Source of the DNA: Polyodon spathula
Lineage: Eukaryota > Chordata > Actinopteri > Acipenseriformes > Polyodontidae
NCBI RefSeq assembly: GCF_017654505.1
Contig: NC_054555.1
Location: forward strand, 1,921,835-1,985,834
Reading direction: 5' to 3'
Length of the DNA: 64,000 nt
The notes under the pieces were generated by a model. The model was not told where the DNA came from. It searched no databases and saw nothing but the letters and a program-made list of their open reading frames with translations. Shown here one piece after another: positions 23,662 through 45,729 of this stretch. Every line of letters begins with the position of its first letter. Position 1 is the first letter of the stretch. Made by a program: the position numbers and the translations under genes.

Positions 23662-26600
23662 TTAAAGCTGCGTGGTTTCCCCACCGATGTGGGACGTGAA
23701 GCAGTGGCTGCAGACCCGGACTGCTCTCATCTGTCCGAAGCGAGGGATAGAGGTCTCGTGGGGTGAACAACGGGCACAGAAGATCTGAAACACAAGAGAG
23801 AGACGTGTGGGGTTACATCAGAAGCCCTTCCCTTCAGTTGGGGTCTTAGGATGTCAGGGGAGTCTGGCAGTCCATTGCTTTCCACTGTAGATATAATGGA
23901 GAATTTTGTTTTTTTAATGCTTGAATTCTCAATGGAACTTATACAAAGATCATGCAAGAGAAAGCAATACATAAATGCCATGAGATCTGAAATAAATAAC
24001 ACACATTCTACTGTGCACAACATGTTATTTCTGCTGCTTGTTTAATAAGTAATTTGATAGGGTACTTTTTACTGATTATACTTTTGTTTTTCAGATGATC
24101 CAAAATGAAATATTATTTGAATATTCATTAACATTTTGAAAGAATAGTGGAACATGAAAAGCCCATGTTTGTCCCAGCACTCATTGTATTCACAGCTTCT
24201 TGGTGCGTACACGCCAGCCTACCTGGCCGCAGCTCCTGCAGTGGTGTCGTCTCCGCAGGAAGGTGAACAGAGTCTCGCAGGCTGAGCAGCGATTGCAGGA
24301 GCTGTCTGGCACCCACACAGGAGGACCTACAACACAAGGCATACAAAACGCACCATTAGACTCATCTCCCCATTCTCCTGGAGAGTCTGAGGCCAGGGAG
24401 GGAGGGAACACAAATTACAACAACCCCACTGAACGATTCTCTGCCTGCAGCTAATAATAAAACCCTTCAGGGTATTCAGACCCAGACAGTGTCAGTCAAC
24501 GCAACAACAACCAAATCCCAGGTCTGCGGTTATCCCCAGGGAATATTGGAACATAACAACCCAAACAATTATAGCGTTATAGTCTGATAGAAAAATGTTT
24601 GTCCAAACACTGCCCGTTTGCTCCAGAGTAAATGCAAGCACCAGCTGTCCCCACAGGCTGGTTCAGAACGAGTCGCCTCGGTCGTTTACCTGCAGCGTTG
24701 CTGTCATCAGGGTCCTCACACAACTTGCACTCCTGCTGCCTGGAAACTGAGCTGTCCTTCTCCTCCACCTCCACTATGGTTGGGAGAGAAGAAGCAATGC
24801 GTGTCTGTTAAAAAACCACACCACTGTGCAGCAGGTACTCAGGCTCACTAACAAGACAATAATAACTTTCTGATATAGCTTTGAGCAGCGGACAGGCACA
24901 CTCACACTCGATCTCAGCGCTGTCGGCGCATGGGTCAGCGCTGGACGCAGTCACCTCGAACACGGACTTCAAAATTGTCCGCATGTCACTGGCAAAGTTC
25001 GTCTGAAGCTGGTCCGCGACCCCTGCAGGAGAGAGAGAAATGTTACCCTTTAATGTTATATTTACATTTTTAACAGTCAAATCCAGTCAGGTTCTGTTGC
25101 CCAGAAGCCTGCAGACGCCCATTACCTGAGATGCACACGAAGAGCCTGTGGATCATGTCCCTGCTGCTACAGTAACGTGCCCGCAGCTGGGCGCACTCAG
25201 CAGCACGTCTGTTCTTAACAAGGTCGCGATAGCTTTCCTGCCCACTCCGCATCCTGGGGTGGGGGAAACAGTAGTTAGGGTACACTACCTCCCAGTCCTT
25301 AAGCTTTTACCAATGGGCCACACAGTCCCCCAGCATTAACCACTAACACAGACTTCTTCTAAGTCACTGGCTCTAATTACAAAGGCCAGCTCTCAGCTAA
25401 GACTTGCTAGATCTTTAAATTTCCTCAAGTCTGCCTAAGACACTTATTTTGATCCACCTTAAACATTGCATGCATTGTTGCAGACTCGTGGATTGGTCTC
25501 ATTACCTGCTGCTGTCTCTGGATGGATATCTGGACTCTGCAGTTTGAAGCTGCTGTCCAGGAACCCCGCTGTGTGTCGTCACAAGGGGCCTGCTGTCTCT
25601 CTCCCTGCCTTCTGCTTCTGTCCTGGCAGGAGCTCTATTGTAAACAGTCGCAGAGCAAGAACGATAGAACCTGTCCCTGTCTGAGCCGGGCAATTCACTG
25701 ACACTCCTGATCCTCTCCCCAGTGCCCAGAGCCGTGCGACAGTCCTCCGCAGGATGCCTGTGCTCTGCTGTTGCTTGCAGCTGTTGGTGCCCTGACTGGT
25801 GGAATACTGAGGTCTGAAATGGAAAAGAGCCTCTAGAGAATCCCCGATCCCATCCGCCGGGGGCAGCTGGGTGCGGAGGGCTGTTTTGTGGGATAACATG
25901 TTCCCGGGCTGCCTCCTGGGTGGGATAAAAGGGAGAGAAAGCAGCATCCTCTCTGTGCTGTGAGGAGGAAGCTGCAGTAGAGGAGGCAGTATAAAGGTCC
26001 CGTAGTGGTTCGGGGGCCCCGTGTGCCCAGTGAGCCTCCAGCTTCCCAGGCTCACCTGGGTCATAGTCAGCAGGAGGGAGCTCGTTGGGGTAAGGGCTCC
26101 CTCCACTGCCAGTAGAGGGGGGTGGGCGCTCCTGCTGGCAGAGGAAGCCACCAGACTCAGCCATGCACAGGTTCACCTCCAGGATGTCGAGCTCCTCATC
26201 AGTGAGGATGCACAGTAGGTCCCTGAACAAGGAGGGAATGAAACAGATTGAAATCAGCAGGGACGGAATTATTAAATGCATTGGATGTTCAGTTTGTTTT
26301 TAAGAATGTCTGAGTGCTTCAAAGCAAGGGAAACGTTCTGATCCCCCCCGACCCCTACCTGATTTTCTGCAGCAGAGTGTAGAAGGGACTGAATAGACTG
26401 GACATGCTGTCGGGCCCGTGCTGGAGATTCAGGGGACCGTCTGGGAAGATGAGCAGCCCGCTTCATTCAGGGAACAGACAGCGATTAGAAGCACAGCAAA
26501 TTAAACCTCAGTTCAGTTGAAGCTACTGTAGATTTAGGGCTTCAGATTTTTCAGTGTTTCTATTCCTTTAAGAATTCAATTGATACCTGGCAAGCCATTT

Positions 26601-29600
26601 GTGTATCTCCTACACAACTGACAAACATGTGGACAGTAAAATTGATTTAATTTCCTTTTTTTGTTCTGTGGAAACTAAATGGGCTTTTAAATTGGCCAAG
26701 CCTTAATTTTTTATTAACAAGCAGAACACAACAAACGAGATCGTGTTAATAAGTGACCAATCTTTACTAACGCTATAAATGAAAAATAAAGTACTTTATG
26801 CTGGTCATACTTCATTACAATCATTACAGGCGATTGTACTTTCATTAACAAAAAGGAGTCACTTCTGCTTTGAAATGAAAAAGTAAGGCTTCATATTTTA
26901 AAAGAAAGAAAGAAAAAAACCTGTAACCAAATTTTACTATTAACGCTTTCCTCAGTTGTGATTGAGATGCACGAAAGGCTTAACAGGTATCAGTTGAATT
27001 CTTAAAAGGGAGTAGAAAAGTTGGGGGGAGTGTAAAATATGCTACTTAATTATAATCCATTGGGTTCAGATGCACCATCTTCTACATACAAAGCTAATTC
27101 TACAGCAGCCAGATGAGAAAGCAGGTGGCCAGCGAGGACCGGCAGACTTACCAGATGATAGCAAGTCGAGGGATTGTGAACATCAGCAACGGGTCACAGC
27201 CATCAATCAGCTCCTGTGACACATATCCCAGCTTGAGCGCTCTGCAGCCAGAAAGGAGGGGAGCAGATCAGATTGACAGGCAACGCACTGCATCACACTG
27301 ACATACTGTACATGTACCTGCGGTGTGCGCTTCAAGGGCCAGGAGAAATGCGTCGACTTACGCAGTATGTGAGAACTCCTTGGATGAAGAGAACTGTTCC
27401 ATTCCAAGCTTTCATAATTAACTATGGGGCTCCATTCAAAAATAAATACATGACTGTTTTTTTGACAGTTGTACAAACAATCATTTAAGTAAATAGTGCT
27501 TTAAAATCAGCTAACACACCCTCTCCTAAACAGTTAAAAAAACAGTGTTAATGAACTGAAAACCTGATTTCACTGATAAACAATCCCTAAGGTTTAGTGG
27601 CACAAGGTGTGTGTATTCTCCTGGGCACTTTGGTGATAGAGCTGTTCTGCCAACACTAACACTTTGCAGTCTTCTTCCCAATCAAAAAAAGGGTGCAACA
27701 AAAGAGATCAACTGTACACATTAACCGATACATTGAGATCCTTTTGATTGATCTGAACAGCGCTGGAACTAGTTACCACGTCTGATATAATCAAATGTGT
27801 GCATCAACATGATAATCCCACACCTCTAGTGTATTTCTGTGCGTAACATTATGAAAAATGTAGGGGTGGTGAATCAATGAACGGCAACAAGCAGACCGAT
27901 CCAGCCAGCCAGCCCCTCACCTGTCCACAGTCTCACAGAACAAGACCACAATCTCCTGCTGCTTCTGCATCTCCTCTGCTGACTTCACAGGGATCACCAT
28001 GGAAATGTACCTGGGAAACACAAAAACACATTCCTAGTTTAGACCTTTACAGTAGCAGGCCCCCCCCCCATGATTAATAAAAAAAGTCTGTGTGTCACGT
28101 CATATGTTCCAATGGAACCAAACAAATCATTCATGATTGCAGGCACAGGCATGAAAAAAGTGTGTAATAAACCTGAGAAAGCTTCTCCCGAGGCAAAAAC
28201 CACATCCACAGGGTGTGGAACTGTTAGGAGAACAAGCAGGTGAGTAAAAGCTGGGAATAGGAGTTGACTTGGGCAGTAAGGGCCCAAGTAACTTCTAGCA
28301 GGGAAAAGGATTTTACAAATGCATGAAATGAACAACACGCATATTGATCAGTTTTATAGCCGATTCATTCTTGATGAAATGTAAATTTAATTTAAAAAAA
28401 AAAATGTAAAAACCTTGCTTTGTTATTGCATGGATTTGTATTTCCCTTCTTAAAAGGGGAGGTGGGCTGTATAGTACCTGAGCTCAAACTCTGAGAAGAC
28501 GCGGTCGTACTGGAGCAGGGCCTCCCTGACCAGTGGCGGGTAGCTGTGGGAATTACTCAGGCTGTGCTCCCTCAGCAGCAGCCTCAACTCCTCCAGGCAG
28601 TGCAGCAGATCCTCAGCTAGGGGGCGTAGTAGAACACCCTCCGACTCCCGCACCTCCAGGAAAGAGCCCGCAGACAAGCACTGCGAACCCAAGAGGGGAT
28701 GTTGCGGTAACGGACCATTTTCTGTTATTAACATGCTTCTTGTGACTGACTGATTGCTTAGAACCATTTCTTTATTTCTGTTTACAGATTTTGGTCAGGT
28801 CTAGTATACGGTCAGAACCAGGTTGCAGTGAAGAGGGCATGTTTTTCCCAGCCGCCCTGTTGGCCCCTCACCTCGGCAGCGAACCACAGCTGCACCCCCA
28901 GGTTGTCGTGAAGGATCTCATCTGGAAACTTGATGTGATAATCGCGGCTCTGCCTCTCAGCTGCGATACACTCCTCCATCACTAGCTCGATAGTCCTCAA
29001 CATACGGTCCTAGAGGGAGCCACAAGCAGCATGTATTAGGGGATTGTTGGAATTGCAGGATTGTTTCAACACAAATCACACCTGATCATTCATAAACAAA
29101 ACAAAAACAAGTTTACTATTAGTTCTATGTATCTGATTTGCCTACATGCAAAACCATACACAGGCACTCTCAATACAATAGGGAATCACTTCACATGAAG
29201 CCACTGCGTATTTCAATATAAAAGTACCAACAAACAACAATTAAAACCTGGACATCTACTATCATTTGGGGCACTGTGAGATAAACCAATAAGTTTCTCA
29301 AATCGAATGCAAATTCCTTGATTTAGCTGACCTTTTCATGAATTTACCCTTCTTTGACGAGATGGATATTCTTAAAAGTACCCAGGGTGCATAATGGATT
29401 TTGCATTCCGAGCTTTTTTTAGATTATATTTTTGGTACTGCATGTTGGCACCGCCACTGCTGACAACTCCATTGTCCCTTCATCTGTTGGCTTACTGACA
29501 GATTCCAAGTTTATCAAGTCTTGCATCTAGGCTGGCTGTTTGGAATTATAGATACACATGTTACTGTGATGCCTTTAACTGAAATGACCTGCACAAATTC

Positions 29601-32600
29601 ATTATTGATTTGATGAGCTGAGCTGTGTAATAAATTAAGTGTTGTGTAAAAGCTTTGAAGAACTCGTAAGTCTTAATGTGTAAGCGGTCAGTTAAAATGA
29701 ATCACATTTTTAGAGAAAATGAGAAGCTTTTTTTTTTTTTTTTTTTTTTTTTTAATGCTGCTTGTCAGCTTGTTCTGTTTTGGGAGCCCCTGTTGTCATC
29801 TATCCCCTCAGAGGTTCCTGTCAGTGGTGTTTCTTCCCAGGTGTTCATCCAGAACTCTGACAGGTGTGCCGTTGCTTACCTGACTGACTCTCAGCTGGTT
29901 GAGCAGCACCAGGTATTTCTGCAGGCTCTTCCTGAGGTCCACTCCGTTCAGCTCCGCTGTGACCCTCGTCACCTCCTCGTCCGCATGGTAGAACTGAGCC
30001 AGCGGCCGCTGGTCCGACTTCTTCGGGGGCAAAACAAGCAGAAAAGTTAACTGGACCTGGCTACTGCCAATCAATCAATCAGTCAGGATAAAAGATTCTC
30101 CCATGTTGTCAAATCATTCACATCCAGGACGTGAACTCCTAATGGAAATCGCTTTGCGATGGTGGTCCACCAAGGCGCTATATAAAATAAAGATTGACTG
30201 ATAGTTCTCTAAAAGCAGTTTTTTTTTTTTAAGGTATCCAAAGTTTGCCAGAGGAATAATTTGCCAATTTGCAAGGAAATTTCAACATTATTTTACCAGC
30301 GCAGGATTTTTCCAATCAATCAGGCGTCAGCAGACGGGGGGGATTGTAAAATGGAGTACCTTTTCCTTGCTTATGATAGTAACTTTAACAGAGTGCGAGA
30401 CGGAGACTGTCTCACCACCAGAGGATATGTTGCGTTTGCAAGAGCTCATTCTGTCATGCTGAACAAGCTCAGACTCATCCTCAATGTGTGGGCATCTCTT
30501 TTGTTTTCGTCAGCAGTTGTTGGACTGGCTGGGTTGGAATGTGATTACACAGGTGCTGACCTATCCCTGCGGTTGTGAGATCAAAGGAGAATGTTTAAGG
30601 GGATTCTTTCTTACCCAGTCTAGTGCTTGTGTCGTTATCTACAAAACATGAGGCCACAGACAGGTAGTCCCCATGACCACAGAGGAGTAATGAGCAAAAA
30701 CATGCTGTGACCTCTCATTGGCATCGCATTTTGCTGTTGATCTTTTGTGTTTTCCAGTCTTTTTTCACAATGACTCCCTTTATTTTTAAGTTTAGTTCCT
30801 CTGCTGCACTGACAATAACAACATCTGGAAAACAAAGATCAACTACAAAACACTACTTGAACTGAGAGATGCTGTGTCTGCTAGCGAGAGGGATGGAAAG
30901 GACTTCAAGCCTTGGGGGTTACTCCCTTATAGGAGCTGGTTAGACTGGGTGGCAGCATGGTTTCGTGGGGTTATTACTCCCTTATAGGAGCTGGTTAGAC
31001 TGAGTGGCAGCATGGTTTCATGGTTAGAGGGCAGGGAGGCAAGCAGGTCCAGTAGTATCCTAATCATGTCACGGACATATGCTGTAATGTACAATGACTT
31101 TTCTTTGAATAAAATCTTAATGAAAAAAAAAAAATCTAATCTCAAAACCTGCTGCTCTTGATTCCCAGTATGCGTGAAACCACCATTCCTGTCAGTTTGG
31201 AACTATGTGAAACATATATGTCAACATGACCTAAGGGAACCCACTATATTTACCAATCTGTATCAGGGCAAAGGCACATTTTCTGAACGGAATCTAAACA
31301 TTTTAAAAGTTATTTGAATAACCTGCATCTAGAAACAGGTATAAATCCAGCTGCATGTCAACAACTCTGACAGGTCATAGTGACGGCACACTGGGCCATA
31401 TTTTCAAAGTGTTTACTAAAGACTTTAATTAGCTCTTGTTTTTATTTATTTAAAAAGGTAAAAACGCCGATTCATTTTATGAAACTAGAACCAAAATTAC
31501 CAAATAATATAACCTGTGTTGTCATCAGCACTCTCAATACGTTTATGCTTTTGAAACTAACTTCCTTTCTTCTCAATTCACAAAACAGCATTAAAGAATG
31601 GAGGAAGGGCATTGAGAATACAGGCATTATGTAGATGTGGGTTTCTTTTCATAGCCAGGAATATATGCCATGAAGCAGCTCCACCTGCGCAGGCTCAGTG
31701 TCCACCAGCACCTTTAACTGAACGCTAATGTTTGACACTGGACTGGAAATGGAAGTCAGGACTCCCTGCTTATTAAATAAATACAAGCTTCCACCGTGAT
31801 CCCTCTTCACGTTAAAAAAGGATTCCAGGGTAACTATTGACTAAATTATTTCAAAATGTACCTTTATGGACACACTCTTCTTCATCGCAAAACAGGCCTT
31901 GCTAACATTGTGCCTTCCAGACTGACGTGATATTTTCAATACCCATTCAAGTCAATGCCCATTTGAAACACGCAAAAAACCTATTTTTAAAACTCTTTGT
32001 GGAACCTGTGCCTGGAGGATTCCCACCCCACCCCACATGTAATCGCTGTTGCTTCTGTGCAACTTGACCTCTGACCTCTGTCAGAATTCTGTCTCTACTG
32101 ATTGGATCCTTGCTTGATGTGCTGCTTACTAGACTGGCTAACTAGGGGACTGAAAGTGAAACCACACATTATACCAAAGATCAAAGAATCAACTAAGCAT
32201 GAGGTCAACAAACCTTGCTTGCACATGGGTTATGCAGATTTAATGAAGTGGCCTTTTTAATGTAAAATCTAGACCAAGCTCACAGTAATGTGCAACACAT
32301 CCAGGTTTCAAATCATGACGGCTACTTTTTCCGCTACAATTGTCAAACTTGTTTTTTGCATGCCTGACATGGCCTAGTGCCCAGTGGACCCACAACAGAG
32401 GCCAAGTTACTCATTTACCCTTTTTGTCCGATAACAATTACTCCAAAAATACACCTGGGACTATGTAAAGGAAAGTGGCCACCAAGCCCAGCCTTTCACG
32501 ACTTTAACCAAGAACTCAGAGAGTAAGGCAAACAGAAGGTTTCAGAATTGTAGTGCTGTTAGGTTAACCCTGCAGTGTTTGACCACAATTAGGTCCATTT

Positions 32601-33820
32601 CACAATAAAATACAGGCTGGTTCCATAAACTCTCTTTAGTTTCCCCATACTCGCCCCTCTTTGCATTCTACTTTTTCAGAAAGCAGAAGGATTTGCTTAC
32701 ATCCTCCAACGGCAGTTATATCTTCTTCCTTCTTTTGAAGCCTGCTTGCCTCAAGGCTTATCCAAACAGGCTGCTCCTGCTACCACTCGCAGGAGGTTTT
32801 GCATTTCACCGTCATGCAAAAGACAAAACCAAAATTAAAACTAGCTGCACCATGACTCGTTACATATTTCACAAGGGTGCTGAAGAAATATCATGTATGT
32901 TGGTGTTTTTGCTGTCGAAAGCTATACTGGATATCAGCATGGTCTTCGAAGGTACGCCTAACATGCATGACCATGTGATAGCATTACTATGACCAAAGAC
33001 CACAACGACTGGCCAGCATGAAGTGGTCAGTCAACAGACATCACAGGTCGGCTGATCACCTGGACCAGAGACCAAGCTCAAGCAGGTGGAGATCTCTTTT
33101 ACTTGCATGGTCCTGCCTATCCTTGGGAGGAGTCAGCAGCAATTCAATTTGATGTGATTAAATAAAACTGAGCCTGCAACTCTGCTTTAGACTGCTGTAA
33201 GAGGAAAAATCAGTCACATGATACTGGATACCGTGATGCTGTGGGGCTCAAACTGAATCACGTCTCGTTATGACTCAACCAGACTGGAAATCACACCCAA
33301 AGAGGCGGATAAGAGTTACAACATAACACACTTCAGCCAGCAAACCTATCAGGAACTTCGGCAGAACTGAACAAGGTATTTGACCCTCTTCTTCAGACAC
33401 AGTCTGAAGACACTTTTAACTACACCAGGTTCTTTCAATGGATCCATCCCAGCAGCACATTGTGTGTGTGTGTGGGTTCATCCAAACTGGTTCTCTCCAA
33501 ACAAAGAGTCATACAAACCAAGCACAACACTGTAGTTTCAAGACTGTAATACTGGGTCCTTTTCACAGTGCCAAGGGTCTGGGTTTTATTTACCTAGGTA
33601 TAACTGGAAAGTGGAGTAACTCTCAATAGGTACAATTTGACTATCTACAATAAGCTACTTTTTTGTGTTTGCTTTTTTTTTTCAATTCAAATAACGCATT
33701 CTCCACATGGACTGTTTGGTTGACTGAGCTTGGGAATAAGGGACCTCTCTACAAACACTCCCACCGCCACATCAGTTAATTCTAGTGTCCTACCTTCGGT
33801 CTGTAGAGCCATCTCCTCAT
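23662..33820 (-). CDS. ZFYVE28-like FYVE protein (lateral signaling target 2)
   Basis: A relative of ZFYVE28/LST2, an endosomal PI3P-binding protein that limits EGF receptor signalling by promoting its degradation. Thirteen minus-strand exons: 33820-33794, 30020-29880, 29009-28872, 28680-28478, 28010-27921, 27241-27152, 26460-26359, 26222-25506, 25253-25126, 25022-24906, 24773-24690, 24326-24223 and 23784-23662 (687 aa). Exon 1 encodes MRRWLYRPK; an in-frame ATG at 33835 would add five residues. Conserved LST2 text includes FAEKK-free blocks [31 protein letters not shown] and [20 protein letters not shown]. The C-terminal FYVE domain (about 616-680) has [13 protein letters not shown] and VRVCSHC intact. 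The central region (exon 8) is Pro/Ser-rich and poorly conserved. The protein is shorter than human ZFYVE28, mainly in that region. Position beside MXD3 and FAM193B marks it as the second paralogue, not the 4p16-type gene. Confidence 0.9.
29729..29754. repeat. Poly(T) tract in intron 2 of the ZFYVE28-like gene
   Basis: A run of about 25 T residues, about 125 bp beyond the exon 2 donor on the gene strand. Confidence 0.85.
30145..30201 (+). repeat. SINE/LINE 3'-tail-like fragment
   Basis: AAGGCGCTATATAAAATAAA followed by GATTGACTGA resembles tails common in fish retroposons. It lies in intron 1 of the ZFYVE28-like gene. Confidence 0.4.
30250..33780. other. Large intron 1 of the ZFYVE28-like gene
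   Basis: No gene was recognised inside. It holds a 55-bp tandem duplication (30919-31028) and short A-rich tracts. First introns of this size often carry enhancers, but none can be identified by eye. Confidence 0.5.
30919..31028. repeat. 55-bp tandem duplication with tRNA-like text
   Basis: Two copies begin TTACTCCCTTATAGGAGCTG. The second continues into GGTTTCATGGTTAGAG, which resembles the A box of a tRNA-derived SINE. Confidence 0.75.
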
Positions 33821-33835
33821 TAGAGCAGGCAGCAT

Positions 33836-35591
33836 TCCTCTCGGAGTCTGGGCCAAAACGAAAGTTACGTGCGTCCTTCCGAACTCTTTTCTTTACGCAG
33901 TTTTTATTGTTTTTGTACCTGGCCTTTTAGATCCATTTCTTATTAGTTCACACCCAGTGCTTCTTTATATAGCTGTTCCGTGTTGTGTTACCTCCTTGTT
34001 TGTTATTCTCGTAACGTTAATTGTTTTCTGCAACTGTCTAAGCTAATAGTTTAGCTGTAATCTTTAGTCTTGTCTTGTCTTGTCTTTGGCCGGTAGCTGG
34101 GCGACTTGCTCTCTGCGAGTTGAGTATAACGTTGTAGTTTCTCTCGGGTTTCGTTTTTGTTCCCTTGTCTTTCAGTCCTGTTCCCGAATCGTTTTCGGAC
34201 TCCGCTGATTTGTAACCTATAAAAAGCTGTGCATAACTTTGGTGGTGTTTTGTATTTCTACACCCGAGTCTCATTCAGTCAAAAAAAAATAACGCAGCTA
34301 ATTTGCCGCGTTTACTTCCAGCGTTTGAAGAGTAAATCAATGAAAGGGTTTCACAGCTTGTCTTCTGCTCTTCCGTATCCAGTCTCCTCGCTAGTTTGTG
34401 GCAACGCTCCAGTTATGCAAATCGCTTAAAAAGTTTCCTCTTTTAAAGAGTTCAGTTCCTGTCACCTGAGAATACTTAGGTATAACACCCCTACTGTGTC
34501 CCGCTGAGTGCCTATACACAAAACCGCTGTATAATTCTGCTATTTTCTATCTTACATGTGTAATTTCCCTTCTTTCCGGTTCCACTTCGATCACGCGCTT
34601 TCAAATCCGTATCCCTTTAAGAAAATGTATACTGTATTTTTGTTCTGCTCTTTGCTCTCCACTGCCCCGATTGCATTTTAGGTTCACGCTTTTTCAAACA
34701 GTGACCGAGCGCAGTACTCTGGCACACCTACATGGATGGACTCGGTAATGCAAGATCAGTGCGGTGCAGGAACCCACAACACAGTGATACAGCACTGTGT
34801 ATATACACACTGCCACAGTGCAATTCTGATTACAAAAAAGAAAAACCTGTAGCGGGTAGAATTTTAACAAGCGCTCCAGTTAGAATTGGAAAACACTAGT
34901 GTATGCGGTGCAATCAAAGCTTGAAATTGCATGTTAAGCGTATCTCCGTTAATGCAATTAAACAACGTAACTTTACGGGGCAAAACATTAATTCATTTTG
35001 CAAAACAGCAGGAAAAAAAAGCTGACTTTTGAAAAATAGAAAAAAGTTGCTGAATTTACTCAGCTAGACATCTTGGTAAGTTGGTGTTTATTTGGAACGC
35101 GTTTCTTTTCCCCGCGTTTGTTGTCGCGCTCAGCACTGTGCTGTATAAATTAACGTCTCTCGCACAAGATCTTGGCTTGACTTCAGCTAGAGACGCCATG
35201 CACTTGTAATATCAACCACGTTAACAGGCGGGTAACTACCACAAGCACAGCACGGTGCAGCTTTCTCTTCGGAGGACCTGGCCACACACATGCTCACGTT
35301 GCGCTAAGTTGATCGCTGGTGGAACCACGCCCCCTCCGTAGGGCCACCCCTGCGCCACAACTAATGATGGCGGCCTATCGACTTCCCTTCCCAGAAAAGC
35401 GAACTGACGCCGTTTTGCCAGCACTCAGGTGACCTCTGAACTCTCGGGTTTTGCCAGGAGTCCGCCATATTGACTGTTGTGTCTTTAGCCCGAGAAGCCA
35501 GGCAAGGCTGCTGGAACTGAAAAGTGTGTGTTTTTCCCCCAAGGATAAACTGGTACAAACTAGGCTGAAGGGTTTCAGAGAGACTTGGAGT
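33836..35591. promoter_or_regulatory. Divergent intergenic region between the ZFYVE28-like gene and FAM193B
   Basis: The two genes are transcribed away from each other, with 1.77 kb between start codons. CG dinucleotides become frequent near 33850-34400 and again near 35090-35600, which fits separate promoters for each gene. No coding exon was recognised. Precise start sites cannot be read from the sequence. Confidence 0.4.
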
Positions 35592-44446
<8,855 letters not shown>

Positions 44447-45278
44447 GGTGGAGGTTTGGCGAGCAGAGAGAGCCCAGGATTCGCACCCTCCACAGTATCC
44501 CAACATGACAGTCTGATTGAAGACAGATCTGCCGCCGGCACTTACTGCACAGTGGACAAGAGCAGCTCCAACCCTCCTCTTCCTCCTCCTCCTCCTGTAG
44601 AAACATGCAACCCAGCTGCTTCAGCTCCTAATCACTTGAGTTACTCCACTACCCCCTAACCCCAGGGTTTTATCAGTTCATATTCAAACTCGAGCGACGC
44701 TTCCTGTCAGTGCAGGCTGCTCCTCGGTCAGGACTGGATTGACTGACCGGCACTAGATGCCTGCTTCTACTGTTGTATTGTCCTACCTGTCTAGGAGTTT
44801 GTAGCACAGGGATGCAGGGTCTTAGTGCACTAGGTGTAGCAGGGCCGTCGTTCTAAAGCAAATGCAAGGGTATGTTTTCAGAAAGGCATGAAATCCTTTT
44901 CATAGTATCCACCTGACATGAAACCGAGCCTCTGCAAGTTGTTTCTTGATTGCTTCTATACCTTTGCAAATGTTTTATTCCTTTCAGAAAACGTGTTGTG
45001 CGCTTTCTTAAAAAAAAAAAAGAGCCTGTACTGTGTTTTTTTTTTTTAATTAAACTTTTTTTTTTTTGTTTTTATTTTATTAAAAAAAAAAGAGTTTTTT
45101 ATTGCCGGTGTCGGCACTTTTACGAATCGGAAAGCAAAATGTGCTGATTCTAATTCAGCATTCAGGCTGGGAAAATAATTAATATCCATGGTTATTAAAA
45201 AGAAAAATAATAATATTGTTGAAAAGGCAGTAAAAACTGTGATAATGATGATATGACCCTTTTTTAAAAAAATGAATT

Positions 45279-45284
45279 AATAAA
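45279..45284 (+). terminator. fam193b: Candidate poly(A) signal of FAM193B
   Basis: AATAAA occurs about 833 bp past the stop codon, with a second overlapping signal 4 bp on. Confidence 0.4.
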
Positions 45285-45375
45285 TAAATATAAGATAAGA
45301 CCCTTTCCTCGCCTGTAACCATAAACAGTATTTGTGTTGCTGGTATTGTCTATTAAAGATTAGTCTCTAAAAGTC

Positions 45376-45390
45376 AGCGCCATCTGCTGG
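45376..45390 (-). promoter_or_regulatory. CTCF-like motif, full consensus match
   Basis: On the minus strand CCAGCAGATGGCGCT fits CCASYAGRKGGCRSY at all 15 positions. It lies between FAM193B and DDX41. It is the strongest of the five candidates and points left. Confidence 0.6.
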
Positions 45391-45657
45391 TTACATTGAG
45401 GTACTTCAAACCCTTTGTTGAGCCAGACGGAACAAAGTTCTTAAGGGTCTCCGTATTTAGAAACTTGTATACAAATATAAGTGGAAATGGCTATTTGTGC
45501 CAGACTGTTAGTGATCAAGTTTCTATTAATTAGTGTTGTGCACATTTTTTTTTTATATAGTTTGCTTTTGTTGTGCTTGTCCATTGCACAATCTCACAAT
45601 CAAACATGGCAAACCAAAAATGTGACATTATTCACAACACTAATTTAAAAACTTAGA

Positions 45658-45658
<1 letters not shown>

Positions 45659-45727
<69 letters not shown>
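45659..45727. repeat. (AAT)n microsatellite
   Basis: A trinucleotide tract of about 22 units with one interruption. Confidence 0.9.
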
Positions 45728-45729
<2 letters not shown>

